Below the pieces are notes generated by a model. It worked only from the letters and a program-made list of their open reading frames with translations. It did not search any database and was not told the origin of the DNA. The position numbers and the translations under genes are program-made. From assembly GCF_003248455.1 (NCBI RefSeq), contig NZ_QFNM01000003.1, positions 1 to 64,000 on the forward strand: DNA of 64,000 nt. Direction: 5' to 3'. Source of the DNA: Brevundimonas sp. Lineage in GTDB: Bacteria > Pseudomonadota > Alphaproteobacteria > Caulobacterales > Caulobacteraceae. Shown in pieces: positions 50,439 through 59,451 of this stretch (position 1 is the first letter of the stretch; every line of letters starts with the position of its first letter).

Positions 50439-50981
50439 ATGATCCGCATCGACCCTCAGTCCGTCATCGTGTTCGGCGTCGCCCTGGCGGCCTCCCTCGC
50501 CACGGCCCTGATGATCGGTCGCCTTGACGGCGGCGAGGCGGCCCAGGCCGCGACCGGACCCGTCGCCCTCGTCGCCCCGGCGGGTGGACGCGCGGCATAC
50601 GCAGCCGCCACGGGGGCCGCCGCCCAGGTGGCCAGGGGCGCGGACGGCCATTACTGGGCCCAGGCCAAGATCGACGGGCGGGCGGTGCGGGTGCTGGTGG
50701 ACACCGGCGCCAGCGTCGTGGCCCTGACGCGGGCGGATGCGGCGCGTCTGGGCGTCGACCCGGAGCCGGGCGCCTTCACCGGCCAGGTCCAGACCGCCTC
50801 GGGCGTCGTTCGCGCCGCGCCGGTGCGTCTGGCCGCCGTCTCGGTCGCAGGAGCACGGGTCGATGAAGTGGAGGCCCTGGTGGTCGAACAGGGGCTGGAA
50901 TATTCCCTGCTGGGAATGAGCTATCTGGGCCGGCTGTCGTCGTTCGAGGCCACGCCGGCGGGGCTGACTCTCAGGCCTTAA
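50439..50981 (+). CDS. Membrane-anchored retropepsin-like aspartic protease
   Basis: 180 residues. One N-terminal membrane helix (VIVFGVALAASLATALMIG), a linker, then a single-domain clan AA protease with DTGAS at 88-92 and a C-terminal LLGMSYLGRLSSFE motif (TIGR02281 type). It would act as a dimer in the periplasm. Its stop overlaps that of pgsA by 4 bp (convergent). Confidence 0.9.
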   Translation: MIRIDPQSVIVFGVALAASLATALMIGRLDGGEAAQAATGPVALVAPAGGRAAYAAATGAAAQVARGADGHYWAQAKIDGRAVRVLVDTGASVVALTRADAARLGVDPEPGAFTGQVQTASGVVRAAPVRLAAVSVAGARVDEVEALVVEQGLEYSLLGMSYLGRLSSFEATPAGLTLRP

Positions 50982-51619
50982 AGATCCTTCATCTGGCGGC
51001 GCGCTTCGCGGAAATACTGCCAGCCGGTCCACAGGGTGATGATGGCGGCGAACCAGATCAGGAAGATGGCGAAGGATTCGAACGCCGGCTGCCAGCCGAG
51101 CGGCGAGCCGTCCTCGTTCTGAAGACCCAGGGCGCCCCATAGCAAGGTCAGCTGAAGCGCGGCCAAGGCCACCATCTGCACCGTGGTCTTCCACTTGGCC
51201 GCCAGGGTGACGGGCAGCTCGATCCGCCCCGCCATCGTCTCGCGCAGCGCCGAGACCGCGAATTCGCGGAACAGGATCAGGCCGCAGGGCAGGGCGATGC
51301 CGGGCAGGGAACCGGAGGCCAGAACACCGAGGATGGCGCCCGTGACCAGCACCTTGTCGGCGATCGGGTCCAGGATGGCGCCCCAGCGCGTCGTGGAATT
51401 CCAGCGCCGGGCCAGAAAGCCGTCGACCCAATCGGTCGAGGCGGCGATGACGAATATCCAGAAGGCCCAGACGCTGAACCGGCCCTGGATCTCTGGCGAC
51501 AGCCAGGCTTCCAGCGCGCCCGGCGCCGCGCCGGCCATCATGGCGAACATGACCACCCCGGCCGCCAAACGGACGCCCGTCAGGATGTTGGGAACGGGAT
51601 TGGCGCGGTGGGCGGTCAT
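50978..51619 (-). CDS. pgsA: CDP-diacylglycerol-glycerol-3-phosphate 3-phosphatidyltransferase
   Basis: 213 residues from ATG 51619. The CDP-alcohol phosphotransferase motif D-G-x2-A-R-x8-G-x3-D-x3-D is seen in DWVDGFLARRW ... GAILDPIADK. Four to five membrane helices. It makes phosphatidylglycerophosphate, the first step to phosphatidylglycerol. The start overlaps the upstream toxin stop (ATGA), so it may be translationally coupled to a toxin-antitoxin unit. Confidence 0.96.
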   Translation of the reverse strand: MTAHRANPVPNILTGVRLAAGVVMFAMMAGAAPGALEAWLSPEIQGRFSVWAFWIFVIAASTDWVDGFLARRWNSTTRWGAILDPIADKVLVTGAILGVLASGSLPGIALPCGLILFREFAVSALRETMAGRIELPVTLAAKWKTTVQMVALAALQLTLLWGALGLQNEDGSPLGWQPAFESFAIFLIWFAAIITLWTGWQYFREARRQMKDL

Positions 51620-52071
51620 GGCGGTGTCTCCAGCAGGGACGCGAGCAGGGGGTGCGGCGTCTCCGCGAACGGATTGGCGACGGTCACGCCTCGATAGACG
51701 AAGCCGTCCTGCATGTCTTCGGAAAGCAGGAGCGCGCATCCGGCTTCGGCGGCGGCGGAAAGGATGATGGCGTCCCAGATTTGATGTGGATGGGCGTTGA
51801 TCAGATCGCAGGCGGCCGTCAGCGTCGTCTCGTCGCTGGGGGCGATGTGCGCAAGTCGCCGCCAGCTGTGCGCGGCCTCCGCCGCCAGAGCGCTCGGCAT
51901 CTTCGCCTTTCCGGTCAGGACGCGGTGAAGTTCACCCAACGTTTGAACGGCGATGACGAACTCGTGCAGAAGGTGAAGTTGATCCACGATCCGGCGGGCA
52001 GCGTCGCGACGCTCAGGGCCGTTCACGCCCTCGGCATAGACGAGAAGGTTGGTGTCTAGGGCGATCCTCAA
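51616..52071 (-). CDS. PIN-domain toxin (VapC-like)
   Basis: 151 residues from TTG 52071, which overlaps the antitoxin stop (TTGA). Longer starts would lie inside the antitoxin. PIN motifs: IALDTNLLVYAEG (first Asp), LGELHRVL (Glu), WDAIILSAA (Asp) and LLLSEDMQDG (final acidic). PIN toxins cut RNA. The gene is wedged directly against pgsA. Confidence 0.85.
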   Translation of the reverse strand: MRIALDTNLLVYAEGVNGPERRDAARRIVDQLHLLHEFVIAVQTLGELHRVLTGKAKMPSALAAEAAHSWRRLAHIAPSDETTLTAACDLINAHPHQIWDAIILSAAAEAGCALLLSEDMQDGFVYRGVTVANPFAETPHPLLASLLETPP

Positions 52072-52355
52072 TCGTAAAGCTCGTCTCGCGTCCACGGACC
52101 GATGTCGATCGTCGGCATGGCGGCCCATCGATCCAGCATGGCCTGCAAAGCGGCCTCGCGACGTGCGCGTTCGATCTCAAGCCGGCGATCTTCTTCCAGT
52201 CGCGCAGCTTCGGCGCTGCGCCTCGCGATTTCCTGATCCTGAAGCAGGCGCAGACCTTCCCGCACCACTTCGCTGACATTGTTGTAGCGGCCGGAACTCA
52301 CCCGATCACGGGCAAACTTTTCAAGCTCTGCGGTAAGATGGACGTTGGTTCCCAT
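52068..52355 (-). CDS. ParD-like antitoxin
   Basis: 95 residues. N-terminal ribbon-helix-helix of the ParD/CC2985 type: GTNVHLTAELEKFARDRV, GRYNNVSEVVREGLRLLQ, then a long charged helix and a short toxin-binding tail ending TRDELYD. ParD usually pairs with a ParE toxin; here the partner is a PIN protein. Overlap with the toxin start is 4 bp. Confidence 0.85.
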   Translation of the reverse strand: MGTNVHLTAELEKFARDRVSSGRYNNVSEVVREGLRLLQDQEIARRSAEAARLEEDRRLEIERARREAALQAMLDRWAAMPTIDIGPWTRDELYD

Positions 52356-52381
52356 ACGCTTATCATATCAATCCTTGATAT

Positions 52382-53005
52382 TCACGCCAAGGGTTCGAAC
52401 CGGGGCTTGTCGGTCAGGGCGGTCAGGGCGCCCTCGGCGATGCCGAAATGAAGGCCGCTGAGGTGCAGTTCGCCCTTGGCCTCGCGCTCGGCGATCCAGG
52501 GGAAGGTGCGCAGGTTTCGGATCGACAGGCGGACAATGGCCTCCTCGGCGGCGCGCTCCACCTCGTCGGCCGCGACAGTCTCGGCGACATGCCGGACGAC
52601 CGGCGTGCCTTGAGCCACCCAGGGGGCCACGAAGTCGGCGCAGCTGTCGGGCGCGCCGTGCAGCATGGCGTTGACCCCGCCGCAGTGGGCGTGGCCCATG
52701 ACGACGATCCGCTTGACCCCCAGCACCTTGACCCCGAACTCCAGCGCCGCCGACACCCCGTGCAGCTTGCCGTCCGGTTCATAGGGCGGGACCAGATTGG
52801 CGACGTTGCGCACCACGAACAGCTCGCCCGGCTTGGCGTCGAAGATCAGGGCCGGATCGGCGCGGCTGTCCGAACAGGCAACGATCAGGGTGTGCGGCTT
52901 CTGGCCCTTGGTCGCCAGGGTCTCGTATTCGGCGCGCGCGGTCGGCCAGTGGTCGGCGCGGAAGCGGCGATAGCCGGCGGTCAGTTCGTCATCGGTGTCG
53001 CTCAT
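52382..53005 (-). CDS. Beta-carbonic anhydrase
   Basis: 207 residues. Zinc ligands Cys44 (ACSDSR, with Asp46-Arg48 dyad), His105 and Cys108 (MGHAHCGG). Interconverts CO2 and bicarbonate. It lies between two toxin-antitoxin modules, in its own transcription unit on the minus strand. Confidence 0.96.
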   Translation of the reverse strand: MSDTDDELTAGYRRFRADHWPTARAEYETLATKGQKPHTLIVACSDSRADPALIFDAKPGELFVVRNVANLVPPYEPDGKLHGVSAALEFGVKVLGVKRIVVMGHAHCGGVNAMLHGAPDSCADFVAPWVAQGTPVVRHVAETVAADEVERAAEEAIVRLSIRNLRTFPWIAEREAKGELHLSGLHFGIAEGALTALTDKPRFEPLA

Positions 53006-53044
53006 GACGGCGCTGTAGCGCTTTGAGCCGCATCGATAAATGGT

Positions 53045-53060
53045 GTATACGTGTCTATAC
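53045..53060 (+). promoter_or_regulatory. Operator-like inverted repeat before vapBC
   Basis: GTATACGTGTCTATAC, arms GTATA/TATAC; 14 bp before the antitoxin start with AAGGAGG between. Typical placement for VapBC autorepression. Confidence 0.6.
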
Positions 53061-53073
53061 GAAGGAGGCCGTC

Positions 53074-53310
53074 ATGCCCGTCACCAGTCGAACTTTCCGA
53101 AGCGGCAACAGCGACGCCGTGCGCCTGCCCAAGGAAATCTCGTTCGGGCCGGGCGTCGAGGTCGAGATCGAGCGCAAGGGCGACGTGGTGACTCTGACGC
53201 CGAAAAGACCTTCGGTGCGAGAGATGCTCGCGAAGCTGGATGCGCTGCCCAAACCCTCCAGCATCGGCAAGCGGCCGCCGTTCATCGCACCCATTCGAAA
53301 GGGGCTTTGA
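53074..53310 (+). CDS. vapB: VapB-type antitoxin (AbrB/SpoVT fold)
   Basis: 78 residues from ATG 53074 with an AAGGAGG site; a longer start covers the operator-like repeat. AbrB-like N-terminus: TSRTFRSGNSDAVRLPKEI, PGVEVEIERKGDVVTLTP. The tail KRPPFIAPIRKGL would fill the VapC groove. Followed by its toxin after a 9-bp gap. Confidence 0.88.
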   Translation: MPVTSRTFRSGNSDAVRLPKEISFGPGVEVEIERKGDVVTLTPKRPSVREMLAKLDALPKPSSIGKRPPFIAPIRKGL

Positions 53311-53319
53311 CATTTGTTG

Positions 53320-53691
53320 ATGCTGGACACCAGCATCGCCATCCACTTGCGGGATAGCGACCCGACCATACGGACGCGGATCGAAGACGCTGACGATACG
53401 CTGACTTTCTCCATCATTACAGTGGTCGAGCTCGAGGCGGGCTTTCTGGACGGAGAGGCCGAGCTGCGACGCGCGCGTCTGGCCGCTCTGCTTGCGACGA
53501 TCAGCTACAGGGCGTTCGATGATCGGGACGCCGCCGCCTACGGGCGCATCATCGCGCACACCGGCTATTCCCGGCGCAAGGTGCTGGACCGGATGATCGC
53601 CGCCCAGGCTTTGGTCGACGAAGCGACCCTCGTGACGCGAAATGGCGAGGACTTCCGCGACATTCCGGGCCTGACGCTGTTGGAATGGTGA
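53320..53691 (+). CDS. vapC: VapC-type PIN toxin
   Basis: 123 residues from ATG 53320. PIN residues: MLDTSIAIHL (Asp3), ITVVELEAG (Glu), VLDRMIAAQAL (Asp) and VTRNGEDFRDIPGL. The DTSI start and tRNA-cutting RNase fold are typical of VapC. A TTG start 6 bp earlier is possible. Confidence 0.9.
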   Translation: MLDTSIAIHLRDSDPTIRTRIEDADDTLTFSIITVVELEAGFLDGEAELRRARLAALLATISYRAFDDRDAAAYGRIIAHTGYSRRKVLDRMIAAQALVDEATLVTRNGEDFRDIPGLTLLEW

Positions 53692-53697
53692 CACGGC

Positions 53698-55563
53698 TCA
53701 CGTCTTCCTGAAGAAGGCGTGGATGCGTTCGGCCAGGGGCTGGCTGACGCCGTCGACCTTGACCAGATCGGCGACGGAGGCGCGGCTGACGCCCTTTGCG
53801 GAGCCGAAGGCGTGCAGCAGGGCCTTCTTGCGGCCGGGGCCGACGCCTTCGATCTCGTCCAGGGGGTTCCGCCTGATGTCCATCGAGCGGCGCTTGGCGT
53901 GAGCGCCGTTGGCGAAGCGGTGGGCCTCGTCGCGCAGCCGCTGCAGATAGTAGAGGGCCGGCGATTTCAGCGGCAGCATGAAAGGCGGCTTGCCCGGCAT
54001 GAAGAACTTCTCCATCCCCGCGTCCCGATCCGGTCCCTTGGCGACGCCGACCACGGCGATGTCGTCGACGCCCATCTCGGCCATGACGGCCAAGACCTCG
54101 GCCAGCTGACCCGCGCCGCCGTCGATAAGCAGCAGGTCGGGGCGGACGACATCTTCGCCCTCTTCCTCGTCCTTGACCAGACGGGCGAAGCGGCGGCGCA
54201 TCACCTCGCGCATCATGCCGTAGTCGTCGCCGGGCGTCAGGTCCTCGCCCCGGATGTTGAACTTGCGATACTGCGACTTCTGGAAGCCTTCCGGCCCCGC
54301 CACGACCATGCCGCCGACCGCGTTCGTCCCCTGGATGTGGGCGTTGTCGTAGATCTCGATCCGTTCGGGCCGGGCCTCCAGGCCGAAGGCTTCGCACACT
54401 TCGTCCAGGATCTTCCCTTGCGCCGAGCTTTCGGCCAGGCGGCGGCCCAGGGCCTCCTTCGCATTGGTCAGGGCGTGGTCGACCAGGGCCAGTTTCTCGC
54501 CGCGCTGGGGACGGGCGATCTCGACCTTGCGGTCCGCCTTCATCGAAAAGGCCTCCTCCAGCAGTTCCAGCTCGTGCGGGCGGACGTTGGACAGGATCAA
54601 GCGCGGGATCGGCTTGTCCTCGTAGAACTGGCCCAGGAAGGCGGCCAGGATCTCGGGGTCCGTATCGGTCTTGTCCACGCGCGGGAAATAGGCGCGGCCG
54701 CCCCAGTTCTGGCCGGCGCGATAGAAGAAGACCTGGACGCAGGCCTGGCCGCCGTCGGAATGCAGGGCGAAGACGTCGCCTTCGGCCACGCTGTCGGCGC
54801 TGACGGAGTTCTCCATGGCGATGGCCGACAGGGCGCGGATGCGGTCGCGCACGCGGGCGGCCTGTTCGAAGTCCATCGCGTCGGACGCGGCCTGCATCTC
54901 CTTGGACAGGCGGCCGATGACCGCGCGCGACTTGCCGCGCAGGAACTGCTCGGCCTCGTTCACCAGTTCGCCATAGTCCTCGAGCGAGATCAGGCCCGTG
55001 CAGGGCGCCGAGCAGCGCTTGATCTGATGCAGCATGCAGGGGCGGGTGCGGGTCTCGTAGACGCTGTCCGAACAGGAGCGCAGCAGAAAGGCCTTCTGCA
55101 GCGTGTTCAGCGTGCGGTTGACCGCCCAGGTCGAGGCGAAGGGGCCGAAATACTGGCCGGGCGTCGTGTGGGCGCCGCGATGCTTGCGGATTTGGGGCGC
55201 GCGGTGGTCGCTGCGGATCATCAGTTCGGCGAAGGACTTGTCGTCGCGCAGCACGACATTGTAGCGCGGCTTCAGCTTCTTGATGAAGTTGGATTCCAGC
55301 AGCAGGGCCTCGGTCTCGGACGCCGTGACCACCAGCTCCATCGACCGGGTCTGGGCCACCATCAGGCCGATGCGCTGGGTGTGGAAGCGTCCTTGCGCAT
55401 ACTGGAGGATGCGCTTCTTCAGGCTGCGGGCCTTGCCGACATAGAGGCAGGTCCCGTCCTCGCCGTACATGCGATAGACGCCGGGCTTGTCGGGCGCCCG
55501 GCGCGCCTCGTCGGCGATCAGCGCGGCGGCCGTCAGTTTCGAATCGGGGGTCTCCGCGTTCAT
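53698..55563 (-). CDS. uvrC: Excinuclease ABC subunit C
   Basis: 621 residues from ATG 55563. GIY-YIG domain near 25-105 (GVYRMYGEDG, LYVGKA), a CSDSVYETRTRPCMLHQIKRC Cys-rich stretch, UvrB-binding segment near 225-260, RNase H-like half with DLLLIDGGAGQL near 480, and helix-hairpin-helix pairs near the end (EGVGPGRKKALL). It makes both incisions in nucleotide excision repair. The preceding in-frame extension to 55668 lies upstream of a good start and is rejected. Confidence 0.97.
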   Translation of the reverse strand: MNAETPDSKLTAAALIADEARRAPDKPGVYRMYGEDGTCLYVGKARSLKKRILQYAQGRFHTQRIGLMVAQTRSMELVVTASETEALLLESNFIKKLKPRYNVVLRDDKSFAELMIRSDHRAPQIRKHRGAHTTPGQYFGPFASTWAVNRTLNTLQKAFLLRSCSDSVYETRTRPCMLHQIKRCSAPCTGLISLEDYGELVNEAEQFLRGKSRAVIGRLSKEMQAASDAMDFEQAARVRDRIRALSAIAMENSVSADSVAEGDVFALHSDGGQACVQVFFYRAGQNWGGRAYFPRVDKTDTDPEILAAFLGQFYEDKPIPRLILSNVRPHELELLEEAFSMKADRKVEIARPQRGEKLALVDHALTNAKEALGRRLAESSAQGKILDEVCEAFGLEARPERIEIYDNAHIQGTNAVGGMVVAGPEGFQKSQYRKFNIRGEDLTPGDDYGMMREVMRRRFARLVKDEEEGEDVVRPDLLLIDGGAGQLAEVLAVMAEMGVDDIAVVGVAKGPDRDAGMEKFFMPGKPPFMLPLKSPALYYLQRLRDEAHRFANGAHAKRRSMDIRRNPLDEIEGVGPGRKKALLHAFGSAKGVSRASVADLVKVDGVSQPLAERIHAFFRKT

Positions 55564-55798
55564 CGGTCGGGATATAGGGTCAGGAGCGCCGGACCAGAAG
55601 GAGGGTGCAAGGCGGTCGCCGCCAAGCGCCCTGCCGGGAAGCGGACTCCACGCCTTGGCGTGATCCAAGTCCCTGTGTGGATGTCGGCAATGCCTGGGCT
55701 GACGCCGAACGGTTCGGGCTGAGTCTCCGTCGAACGCAAGACAGGCCGTCGCGGATCGTCTTTCGTCGCATGACGTTTCGCTGGTTCAAGGGAGCGGG

Positions 55799-58372
55799 AT
55801 GCGGATGCGCGGCGAACTGGAGACCTATCGGGGCAAGCGGCGGTTCGGGGAGACGCCGGAGCCGAAGGGGCGCAAGGGGGCGGCCAGGGCGGGGGGCGGG
55901 CGCTATCTGATCCAGCGGCACGCGGCGACGCGGCTGCACTACGATTTCCGCATCGAGGCGGACGGGGTGCTGAAGTCCTGGGCGGTGACAAAGGCGCCGT
56001 CGCGCGATCCCCATGTGAAGCGGCTGGCGGTCGAGGTCGAGGACCACCCGCTGGACTATGGCGACTTCGAAGGGACCATCCCCGCCGGCAACTATGGCGC
56101 GGGGACGGTGCAGATGTGGGACACGGGGACATGGGCCCCGCAAGAGCCGGACCTGGCCGCCGCCTTCGCCCGGGGCCAAATCAAGATGGTGCTGGACGGC
56201 GAGCGGCTGAAGGGCAAATGGGCGCTTATCCGGCTGAAGACCGACCGGGGCCGGCCGTCCAAGCGCAACAACTGGCTGCTGATCAAGGAGAAGGACGAAT
56301 TCGCCGTCGAGGGCGAGGGGGACGCCAATATGGAGATCGACGCCTCGATCACGACCGGGCGGACGATGGCCCAGATCGCCGAGGGACGAAAACAGTGGAC
56401 GTCGTCCAAGCCCACGGGGCGGAAGGCGCCGCCCAAACCCAAGGCGACGAAGGCCCAGAAGTCCGACGCCGAACGGCCGCGCGCCTTCGTGCCGATCCAG
56501 CTGTGCAAGACGGCCGACCATCCGCCTAGCGACGCCGGCTGGGCGCACGAGATCAAGTTCGACGGCTATCGCATCCAGATCGCCACGGGGGGCGGCCAGG
56601 CGACGCTGAGGACGCGCAAGGGTCTGGACTGGACCGAACGGTTCCCCGAACTGGCGGCCGACGCCGCGCGCTGGCCCGATGCGGTGATCGACGGCGAGGT
56701 GTGCGCCCTGGCCGAGGATTCCAGCCCGGACTTTTCTGCCCTGCAGACGGCCCTGTCGGACGGCGAGACCGAAGCCTTGGTCTATTTCGCGTTCGACCTG
56801 CTGTTCGAAGGAAGCGAGGACCTGCGCGACCTGCCGCTGTCGCATCGCAAGGCGCGGCTGGAAGCTTATGTTCAGCGGATCGCCAAGGGGGCGGCGAAAC
56901 GGGTGCGCTATGTCGACCATTTCGCTTCCAGCGGCAGGGCGGTGCTGGAAAGCGCGTGCCGGATGGATCTGGAGGGGGTGATCTCCAAACGGCTGGACGC
57001 GCCCTATCGCGCCGGGCGCTCGACCACCTGGGTCAAGTCCAAGTGCCGGGGGCGCGATGAGGTGGTGATCGGGGGCTGGACCACGGACGGATCGCGGTTC
57101 CGCTCGCTGCTGGTGGGCATCAAGGAAGGGCAGGGGCTGCGGTCGCTGGGGCGGGTCGGGACCGGCTACGCCCAGCCGCTGGTCAAGACCCTGATCCCGG
57201 CGCTGGCGGCGGTGGAGACAGACCGCAGCCCCTTCGTCGGCAAGGATGCCCCCAAACGCGCCACCCGAGGCGAGACCATCCATTGGACCCGGCCCGTGCT
57301 GGTCGCCGAGATCGAGCACGGCGGCTATACCGACGGCGGATCGCTGCGCCAGGCGGCGTTCAAGGGGCTGCGCGAGGACAAGGCGGCCGCCGAGGTCGAC
57401 GCCCCGCCCCAGCCGCCCAGCAGCACGATCAAGGCGGGGGCCAAGACGGGCGGCGCGAACGGCCGGTCCGGCAAGGTGGTGGTGGCCGGGGTGACGATCT
57501 CCAATCCCGACAAGGTGCTGTGGCCCGCCCACGACGGGGCCGACCCGATCACCAAGGCGGACCTGGCGCGCTATTACGAGGCGGCGGCCGAACGCATCCT
57601 GCCCCATGTGGCGGACCGGCCGCTGTCGATCATCCGCGCGCCGGAGGGGATAGGGGGCGAGCAGTTCTTCCAGCGCCACGCCATGCCGGGGTCGAACCCG
57701 CGGCTGAAGCTGATCGACGTGCACGAGCGCAAACCCTATGTCGCCGTGGTCGATGTCGGGGGACTGGTCGCGGTGGGGCAGTCAGGGGGGCTGGAGCTGC
57801 ACCCGTGGGGCTGCGCTCCGGGCGATCCCGAGACGCCGGACCAGATCACCTTCGACCTGGACCCCGACGTGGGGCTGGACTTCGGGGACGTGATCGCCGC
57901 GTCCAAGGTGGTGAAGACGCGGCTGGAGGCGCTGGGTCTGAACCCCTTCGTCAAGACCACGGGGGGCAAGGGGCTGCACGTCGTGGTCCCGATCAAGGCC
58001 GACAAACGCAGCGCCGTGACCTGGGAGCAGAACAAGGCCTTCGCCAAGGCCGTGTCCGAGGCCGTTCGCGCCGAGGCCCCGGACCGGTTCACCACCACCC
58101 TGGCCAAGAAGGCGCGGGGCGGTAAGATCTTTCTGGACTATCTGCGCAACGGGCGGATGGCGACGGCGGCCGCCCCCTGGTCGCCGCGCGCCCGGCCCGG
58201 CGCGGGCGTGGCCTTTCCGCTGGCCTGGGGGCAGGTGAAGACGGGGCTGGACCCGCGCGCGTTCAACATGCTCACCGCGCCCGCCCTGCTGAGGAAGGCC
58301 GATCCCTGGGCGGATTTCCGCCAAGGCGCCGTCAGCCTGAAGCCGGCGCTGAAGACGATGGGGGTGAGTTAG
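55799..58372 (+). CDS. ligD: Multifunctional NHEJ ligase LigD
   Basis: 857 residues. Three domains: phosphoesterase (about 35-165, LIQRHAATRLHYDFRIE, IPAGNYGAG), ATP-dependent ligase with Lys253 in IKFDGYR (about 230-530), and a C-terminal primase-like polymerase (about 575-850) with FDLDPD catalytic acidics and GGKGLHVVVP. It fills and seals broken ends in two-component NHEJ with Ku. Linkers are Lys/Pro/Ala-rich. Its stop overlaps the convergent ku stop by 4 bp. Confidence 0.97.
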   Translation: MRMRGELETYRGKRRFGETPEPKGRKGAARAGGGRYLIQRHAATRLHYDFRIEADGVLKSWAVTKAPSRDPHVKRLAVEVEDHPLDYGDFEGTIPAGNYGAGTVQMWDTGTWAPQEPDLAAAFARGQIKMVLDGERLKGKWALIRLKTDRGRPSKRNNWLLIKEKDEFAVEGEGDANMEIDASITTGRTMAQIAEGRKQWTSSKPTGRKAPPKPKATKAQKSDAERPRAFVPIQLCKTADHPPSDAGWAHEIKFDGYRIQIATGGGQATLRTRKGLDWTERFPELAADAARWPDAVIDGEVCALAEDSSPDFSALQTALSDGETEALVYFAFDLLFEGSEDLRDLPLSHRKARLEAYVQRIAKGAAKRVRYVDHFASSGRAVLESACRMDLEGVISKRLDAPYRAGRSTTWVKSKCRGRDEVVIGGWTTDGSRFRSLLVGIKEGQGLRSLGRVGTGYAQPLVKTLIPALAAVETDRSPFVGKDAPKRATRGETIHWTRPVLVAEIEHGGYTDGGSLRQAAFKGLREDKAAAEVDAPPQPPSSTIKAGAKTGGANGRSGKVVVAGVTISNPDKVLWPAHDGADPITKADLARYYEAAAERILPHVADRPLSIIRAPEGIGGEQFFQRHAMPGSNPRLKLIDVHERKPYVAVVDVGGLVAVGQSGGLELHPWGCAPGDPETPDQITFDLDPDVGLDFGDVIAASKVVKTRLEALGLNPFVKTTGGKGLHVVVPIKADKRSAVTWEQNKAFAKAVSEAVRAEAPDRFTTTLAKKARGGKIFLDYLRNGRMATAAAPWSPRARPGAGVAFPLAWGQVKTGLDPRAFNMLTAPALLRKADPWADFRQGAVSLKPALKTMGVS

Positions 58373-59217
58373 GCCGCCTTCTTCTTGGCGGGCGTTTTCT
58401 TCTTGGGCGCGGCCTTCTTCGCCGGCGCCTTCTTGCCCCCGGCCGAGCCCTGCAGGCTGTTGCGCAGGGCCTGCATCAGGTCCACGACATTGGTGTCGTC
58501 CGGCTCTTCGACCTCGACCACCCCCTTGCCGCCCTTCTGCTTGGCCTTGATCAGGTCGCGCAGGGCGTCGTCGTAGCGGTCCTTGAACTGGGAGGGATCG
58601 AAGGGGGCTTCCTTCTGGGCGATGATGCGGGTGGCGATCTCGACCATGTCCTTGTCGGCCTTCACCGCCGGGATGTCGTCGAAATAGTCGTCGGCGTCGC
58701 GCACCTCGTCATGGGCGCGCAGGGACCAGGCGACCAGGCCTTTGCCCCGCACCTCCATGGCCAGCTGCCGCTCGCGCCCGCGCAGGACCAGGCTGCCGAT
58801 GGCAACCTTGCCCGCCGCCTTCATGGCGTCGCGAATGACGGCGAAGGCTTCGACCCCCACCCCCTTCTCGGGCACGATGAAGAAGGGGTCGTCCCAGTAC
58901 AGACGGTCGATGTCGGCCTCGTCCACGAAGCTGTCGATGGCGATGGTGTGGGTGGTCTCCAGCCTGACCTTGTCGAAGTCGGCGTCGTCGAACAGGACGT
59001 ATTCGTCCTTGGACACCTCATAGCCCTTGACCAGATCGGACCGCTCGACCGGCCCGGTGTCGGGATCGGTCGGCACCATGCGGATGCGGTTGTTGGTCTC
59101 GGGATTGATCAGGTTGAAGCTGACATGGGCGTTCGACGCCGTAGCCGTGTAGAGCCCAACCGGGCAGGTCACGAGCGACAGCTTCAGATGTCCATGCCAG
59201 GTAGGGCGGGCGGCCAC
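58369..59217 (-). CDS. ku: NHEJ DNA end-binding protein Ku
   Basis: 282 residues from GTG 59217, with a GGAG site before it. Bacterial Ku core: TWHGHLKLSLVTCPVGLY, DPDTGPVERSDLVKGYEV (18 residues), FFIVPEKGVGVEAFAVI. The Lys/Ala-rich C-terminal tail (KKAPAKKAAPKKKTPAKKKA) helps DNA threading. It recruits LigD. Convergent with ligD. Confidence 0.96.
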   Translation of the reverse strand: MAARPTWHGHLKLSLVTCPVGLYTATASNAHVSFNLINPETNNRIRMVPTDPDTGPVERSDLVKGYEVSKDEYVLFDDADFDKVRLETTHTIAIDSFVDEADIDRLYWDDPFFIVPEKGVGVEAFAVIRDAMKAAGKVAIGSLVLRGRERQLAMEVRGKGLVAWSLRAHDEVRDADDYFDDIPAVKADKDMVEIATRIIAQKEAPFDPSQFKDRYDDALRDLIKAKQKGGKGVVEVEEPDDTNVVDLMQALRNSLQGSAGGKKAPAKKAAPKKKTPAKKKAA

Positions 59218-59370
59218 GGCGAGGTCTCCGTCATGCGTTTCGCCCTGCAGAACGACGGGCGCCGCGGAAATGTTGCAGCGGCCGCCGAACGGTCTTGCGC
59301 TCGACCGATGTATGCCCGCTTGAACCCCGCTTCGTCCCGCTCTAACCAAGGGACGGAACAGGAGCATACC

Positions 59371-59451
59371 ATGCTGGCGCTCGGCATCATCTTCGGCTTC
59401 ATCGCCGTCATCGCGGCTTTCAATGTGTTCGAGTTCGGTCGGGTTGACTGA
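59371..59451 (+). CDS. 26-residue membrane microprotein
   Basis: ATG 59371 with AGGAG 9 bp before it. The peptide is one hydrophobic helix (LALGIIFGFIAVIAAFNVF) and a short polar tail EFGRVD. The stop overlaps the start region of the SDR gene, allowing coupling. Too short for automatic calling. Confidence 0.55.
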   Translation: MLALGIIFGFIAVIAAFNVFEFGRVD

